Shown here piece after piece: positions 60,730-64,000 of a DNA stretch of 64,000 nucleotides. This DNA comes from JADGNF01 sp964582085 (GTDB taxonomy: Archaea > Thermoproteota > Bathyarchaeia > Bathyarchaeales > Bathycorpusculaceae), in assembly GCA_964582085.1 (NCBI GenBank), contig CAZOPV010000005.1, positions 205,881 to 269,880 on the forward strand, written 5' to 3'. Under the pieces are notes generated by a model. The model worked only from the letters and a program-made list of their open reading frames with translations, was not told the origin of the DNA and searched no databases. A program made the translations under genes and the position numbers. Numbering within the stretch: the stretch's first letter is position 1; each line of letters opens with the position of its first letter.

Positions 60730-61560
60730 TTAATCAAATCCAAGGTACAGATTCAAAGGCTTGCTTGGACAAAAGCTACCTTGACAAAATACTAAACCAC
60801 AACGCCGTCTGATTGAGCCACAACGTATGAGTCGGAGTAAAATGTAAATGAACAGGTCTATGCATCTCAACCACTGCCTAGCCTTCACAGTTTTGTGAGC
60901 GCTAAAATTATCCGTAACAATATGTAGCCTCCTTGTCATGCCCCACTTCTCGTAGACTTCGCTTAGAAAATCCAGAAATTCGTGTATATTTTTCTCTTCT
61001 GCTTTAGCAAACACTTCACCTTCATGAACCTTCAGCGCGGCATAAAGTGCCAAAACGCTATGACGCATATAGCCAAATTCTCGCCTCTCAACGTGACCAG
61101 GTATCATAGGAAGATTCTTATTAGTGGGCGAATTGGCTTGCAGGCATGTCTTTTCATCTAAGCACACGATAAAGGAATTCTTGTGCGGACTAAAATACAA
61201 GCCAACAATGTATTGCTTGGATTCAAGCGCGTCATTGCTAAAGAGCTACATCTTGAACTGGTGTGGCTTTAAGTCAAGCTCATGCATGATTCTGTGCAGT
61301 TGGGATTTGCTTATGCCAGCTTTTTCTGCTAACTCTCGCAGTGGCCAACTGCTTTTAGTGAGGGAGATTTACATGCGATGTTAATGATATTGAACCTTTC
61401 ATCATGTCCATACTTTACGGTGCCGGCTCTTGGAAGATCTTTTAGGCCTGTCGATTTCGTATTTAGCGGATCGGTTCGCCAATGAGAGATAGCTACGACT
61501 GATAGGCCAACCTTTGTGCTATCTGCTTGTTGTTTTTCTTTCTAATGCAATAGAATGGCG
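60730..61560 (-). mobile_element. IS630-family transposase remnant
   Basis: The minus strand carries scattered pieces of one transposase: GLKDLPRAGTVKYGHDERFN, LRELAEKAGISKSQLHRIMH, ELDLKPHQFKM then an in-frame stop, and VGLYFSPHKNSFIVCLDEKT. The DDE region continues as LHIVTDNFSAHKTVKARQWL. A frame change is then needed to read HFTPTHTLWLNQTALWFSIL. The DEK and DN motifs identify IS630-type DDE elements. At least one stop and more than one frameshift make it inactive. Clear terminal inverted repeats were not found by eye. Confidence 0.82.
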
Positions 61561-61786
61561 TTAATTTTTTGCATAAAACGGTATTGTGTCGTTGGTTTGA
61601 TGTTTGTCTCAAAATGCTTTCTTTGCTCTTTGCTGCGAACTATATGAGTAAAGGGGCGCATTCAAGCTTATAGTGCACCAATTAATTAATAAAACTTTTA
61701 GTGAGACAAGCTATTAGTTACTACAATTAATAATAACAAAGATTCTTAAATTTTTTTTAATTCCTCTAAGGATTGAGGATAAAAAG

Positions 61787-63817
61787 ATGAAAAAACTACC
61801 CAAGATTGCTACAATAATCTTGCTATTATCAATACTGGAGACAACAATCTACGTTGGCACAGCAACATCGGAAGTAGCAAAATATGCAGAACGGCCCAGC
61901 ATCCCTGTACCCGGATGGAGCAGAACTGGGCTTCCTTCAAATTGGCTTTCAACAGGATTCACTTCAGGAGGATATAACAGTTCAGGAGGCAACTTCAACC
62001 CATTTAGCGTCGCTCCAAACACACCCCACATACTATGGCAACATCGGAAATTTATGGGTGGTCTCGCTGGAGGAGCAACAGATGCCTCAATACGTTGCAT
62101 GTCTAGTCCGCCAATCGCTATAAACGACAGAGTTTTCTATGTTTATGGACAAAGTAGATTCAACAGAACAGCTGGAAATCCGACACAATACGCCGATGGT
62201 AGCGGTACAATTTATGCTATTGACCAATTTACTGGAGAGGTAATCTATGCTGAGCCTATAAATGGACCAACCGCGTTTATATGGGGGATCTGTGCAAGTA
62301 TCGATACATCAAGTCCAACTTCTTCAACTGGTGCAACCATTTACTTACCGTCTGCTGACTCGCTTTATCTAATAGACGCATGGAATGGAAGAACTGCTGC
62401 ACGATTGCAGGCAAATTGCACAGGGCAAGGCTATTGTGCACCCTACTACTACAAGAATTACGTTTACTTCAGCAATTTTGATGATGCCCAAGGTTTAAGA
62501 ACAATATATTGTGTGTACGTAGGTTCAGGCAACTACGGAATTAACTCACCAACAACAAAACTGAGCCCAACGTGGACAAAGCAGGGAAGAGGGATTTCTG
62601 TTGTTGGCGTCATGGATGACATAGCAGTAATGGCAACCGCCGTTGCACCGAGAAATTTAATGGGACTGAATTACTCAACAGGTGAAGTGTTATGGGAAAC
62701 TCCAATCGATGTCGCAATGTATGGAGGTAGCTTAGGAAACGGGAAGGTCTACCGCTCTTTCGCAGACGGGTACATTCGAGCTTTTGACTTGCAGACAGGA
62801 AAAGAACTCTGGCAAAGCTCAGAAAAAGCTGGACAATACTGGGGCTACGGTTTTGCTCTTGCATACAATAAGGTTTACGCCGGCAACTATGACGGCTATC
62901 TGTACTGCTTCGAAGAGAGCACTGGCAAACTTTTATGGAAATACTATTCTGGTGACTGCTCTGAAGAACCTTATAAATCTCTCTACGGTACTTGGCCATT
63001 CCATCAAGCTCCAGTTGTCGCTGATGGAAAAGTGTATGTTGTAACAGGCGATCACACACCGAAGCAAGTTTTAATGCAAGGCGAACGGCTCATCTGTCTT
63101 AATGCTGAAACAGGAGAAGCTTTATGGGATTTCCCTGTGGCGGGTTCATCAGAAGGCACTAATTGTGCTATCGCAAATGGTCTGCTATTTTCACCCGACT
63201 ATTATACAGGATTTTTGCGAGCCTTCGGCAAGGGTCCTACAAAAGTAGACATTGTGGTTTCTGACACGCGTGTCAACAAAGGTGACTACACATGGATAAG
63301 CGGTAAAGTTGTTGACCAGTCACCTGCTCAGAAAGACACTCCTTGCGTTTCTGAAGAGTCGATGGAGTCATGGATGAAGTATTTGCACGGTGGTATGCCA
63401 ATGCCTCTGCAAATCTCAGGTGTACCCGTTAAACTCAGCTTTGTGGGTGCAGATGGATCACAGGGTGACATAACGACAGTGACAACAGATGGTTATACTG
63501 GCGAGTTTAGCTTCAAGTGGACGCCGCCAAACGAGACATTCTATAAGATAATAGCTACATTCGAAGGCGCTGAATCATATGACCCTTCGTCTGGCTCAAC
63601 CTACTTATCTGTTGGTCCAGCAGCATCACCTACTCCTTCAGTGACGCCGGCACTTACGTTAACGCCAACCGCTACTCCAACTACGACGGCTTCGCCTTCT
63701 ATTGTTCAAACTACGCTAGCCACAGGCATCGGCACTGAAGTATACATAGCCATCGCGTTAATCGTCATCATCATTACAGCGTCAGCAGTAGCATTACTCC
63801 AACGAAAACGCAAATAA
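61787..63817 (+). CDS. Secreted PQQ-binding-like beta-propeller surface protein B
   Basis: 676 aa. Signal peptide (MKKLPKIATIILLLSILETT), then PQQ-type blades recognisable by AIDQFTGEVIYAE, GLNYSTGEVLWET, AFDLQTGKELWQ, CFEESTGKLLWKY and CLNAETGEALWDF (about residues 130-480). An Ig-like domain spans about 485-610. A Thr/Pro/Ser-rich stalk (TPSVTPALTLTPTATPTTTA) leads to a transmembrane helix and a QRKRK tail. Same plan as the protein at 4104 but shorter in the propeller. TTGAGGATAAAAAG precedes the ATG. The conserved non-coding element follows its stop by 62 bases. Confidence 0.88.
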   Translation: MKKLPKIATIILLLSILETTIYVGTATSEVAKYAERPSIPVPGWSRTGLPSNWLSTGFTSGGYNSSGGNFNPFSVAPNTPHILWQHRKFMGGLAGGATDASIRCMSSPPIAINDRVFYVYGQSRFNRTAGNPTQYADGSGTIYAIDQFTGEVIYAEPINGPTAFIWGICASIDTSSPTSSTGATIYLPSADSLYLIDAWNGRTAARLQANCTGQGYCAPYYYKNYVYFSNFDDAQGLRTIYCVYVGSGNYGINSPTTKLSPTWTKQGRGISVVGVMDDIAVMATAVAPRNLMGLNYSTGEVLWETPIDVAMYGGSLGNGKVYRSFADGYIRAFDLQTGKELWQSSEKAGQYWGYGFALAYNKVYAGNYDGYLYCFEESTGKLLWKYYSGDCSEEPYKSLYGTWPFHQAPVVADGKVYVVTGDHTPKQVLMQGERLICLNAETGEALWDFPVAGSSEGTNCAIANGLLFSPDYYTGFLRAFGKGPTKVDIVVSDTRVNKGDYTWISGKVVDQSPAQKDTPCVSEESMESWMKYLHGGMPMPLQISGVPVKLSFVGADGSQGDITTVTTDGYTGEFSFKWTPPNETFYKIIATFEGAESYDPSSGSTYLSVGPAASPTPSVTPALTLTPTATPTTTASPSIVQTTLATGIGTEVYIAIALIVIIITASAVALLQRKRK

Positions 63818-63879
63818 ACACAAAAAACCAAATAATTTTTCTCCTTCCTTTTTTGGAGAACTGATTTAGAGAGAAGCAA

Positions 63880-63999
63880 GGCTGAGTGGGCTATGGCGGC
63901 TCAACCTCTTGAAGCTGTAGCAGCAGAACTGGAGGTTTTCATTTTTATCTCTCCGAAATCTCTCCAAGAATCCTTCCAGCCGACCAGAGCCCCAGCAAA
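63880..63999 (+). repeat. Conserved non-coding element downstream of PQQ protein gene, copy B
   Basis: Blocks at 63880-63901 and 63948-63999 match copy A (4020-4041 and 3935-3986 on the minus strand), each with one mismatch. The orientation relative to the PQQ gene is the same. The window ends one base later, so its full extent is unknown. Confidence 0.7.
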
Positions 64000-64000
64000 C

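Noticed and set aside
1..64000. CRISPR array
   Set aside because: No regularly spaced direct repeats with unique spacers were seen. The only multi-copy repeats are the att sites, the abiEi repeats and the PQQ-linked element.

Overview
The window is archaeal chromosome. It encodes a clamp-loader small subunit (RfcS), TFB, Rpo11/RpoL, the exosome subunit Csl4, Alba, Gar1, Dph2, ribosomal proteins L7Ae, S28e, L24e, L40e and L16/L10e, and two intron-bearing tRNAs with encoded CCA. Many starts have Shine-Dalgarno sequences (GGTGA or GGAGG) and others look leaderless behind a TATA box. The mix of eukaryote-like information genes, large PQQ-type beta-propeller surface proteins, an archaeal histidine operon and a bacterial-type (class I) GAPDH suggests a Bathyarchaeia-like lineage of the Thermoproteota. 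That placement is inference.

Layout. 1-9.3 kb: rfcS, a glutamate-synthase-like flavoprotein, a TrmB-like regulator facing a surface PQQ-propeller protein, and the gap-pgk pair. 9.6-15.7 kb: a GH57 glycosidase, a small winged-helix protein, a half glycosyltransferase overlapping a full glycosyltransferase, a membrane protein with a membrane-bound HTH protein, and a CDF metal exporter. 15.7-24.2 kb: TldE/TldD, an endonuclease Q homologue, two secreted proteins built from one unrecognised ~100-residue domain, and two radical SAM enzymes. 24.2-30.9 kb: a compact operon hisG-D-C-B-H-A-F-I without hisE. 30.9-32.7 kb: small hypotheticals and a PAC2 protein, then initiator tRNA-Met.

32.8-39.0 kb is a genomic island. 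The last 19 nt around the tRNA-iMet 3' end are repeated exactly at 38944-38962, so the segment is bounded like an integrated element. It carries an AbiE-type toxin-antitoxin pair, an Orc1/Cdc6 initiator, and an operon of a Schlafen(AlbA_2)-APAZ protein with a short prokaryotic Argonaute (MID-PIWI). The Argonaute is split over three frames, and both breaks are explained by one surplus G in a G run. This is the most exciting system here. No integrase is visible.

39-54.7 kb is a housekeeping block: L24e, S28e, L7Ae, gar1, tfb, L40e, csl4, rpoL, aspS, alba, a METTL5-like methyltransferase, dph2, ppsA, L16, a dCMP-deaminase-type enzyme, a Trm11-like methyltransferase and pyrE. 54.7-57.5 kb is a second tRNA-associated accessory segment: tRNA-Ser(CGA), a truncated metallopeptidase, two VapBC-like pairs and a degenerate copy of the tRNA 3' end. 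57.5-64 kb holds a decayed surface-protein gene, an MFS transporter, a second TrmB-like regulator, an IS630-type transposase remnant and a second PQQ-propeller surface protein.

The two PQQ genes, almost 60 kb apart, are each followed by the same ~52-nt non-coding element (one mismatch), with a second shared block before it. hisF and the endonuclease Q gene lack any ATG, GTG or TTG that would keep their catalytic N-termini. Both have a strong Shine-Dalgarno exactly 8 nt before an ACG or ATC codon.
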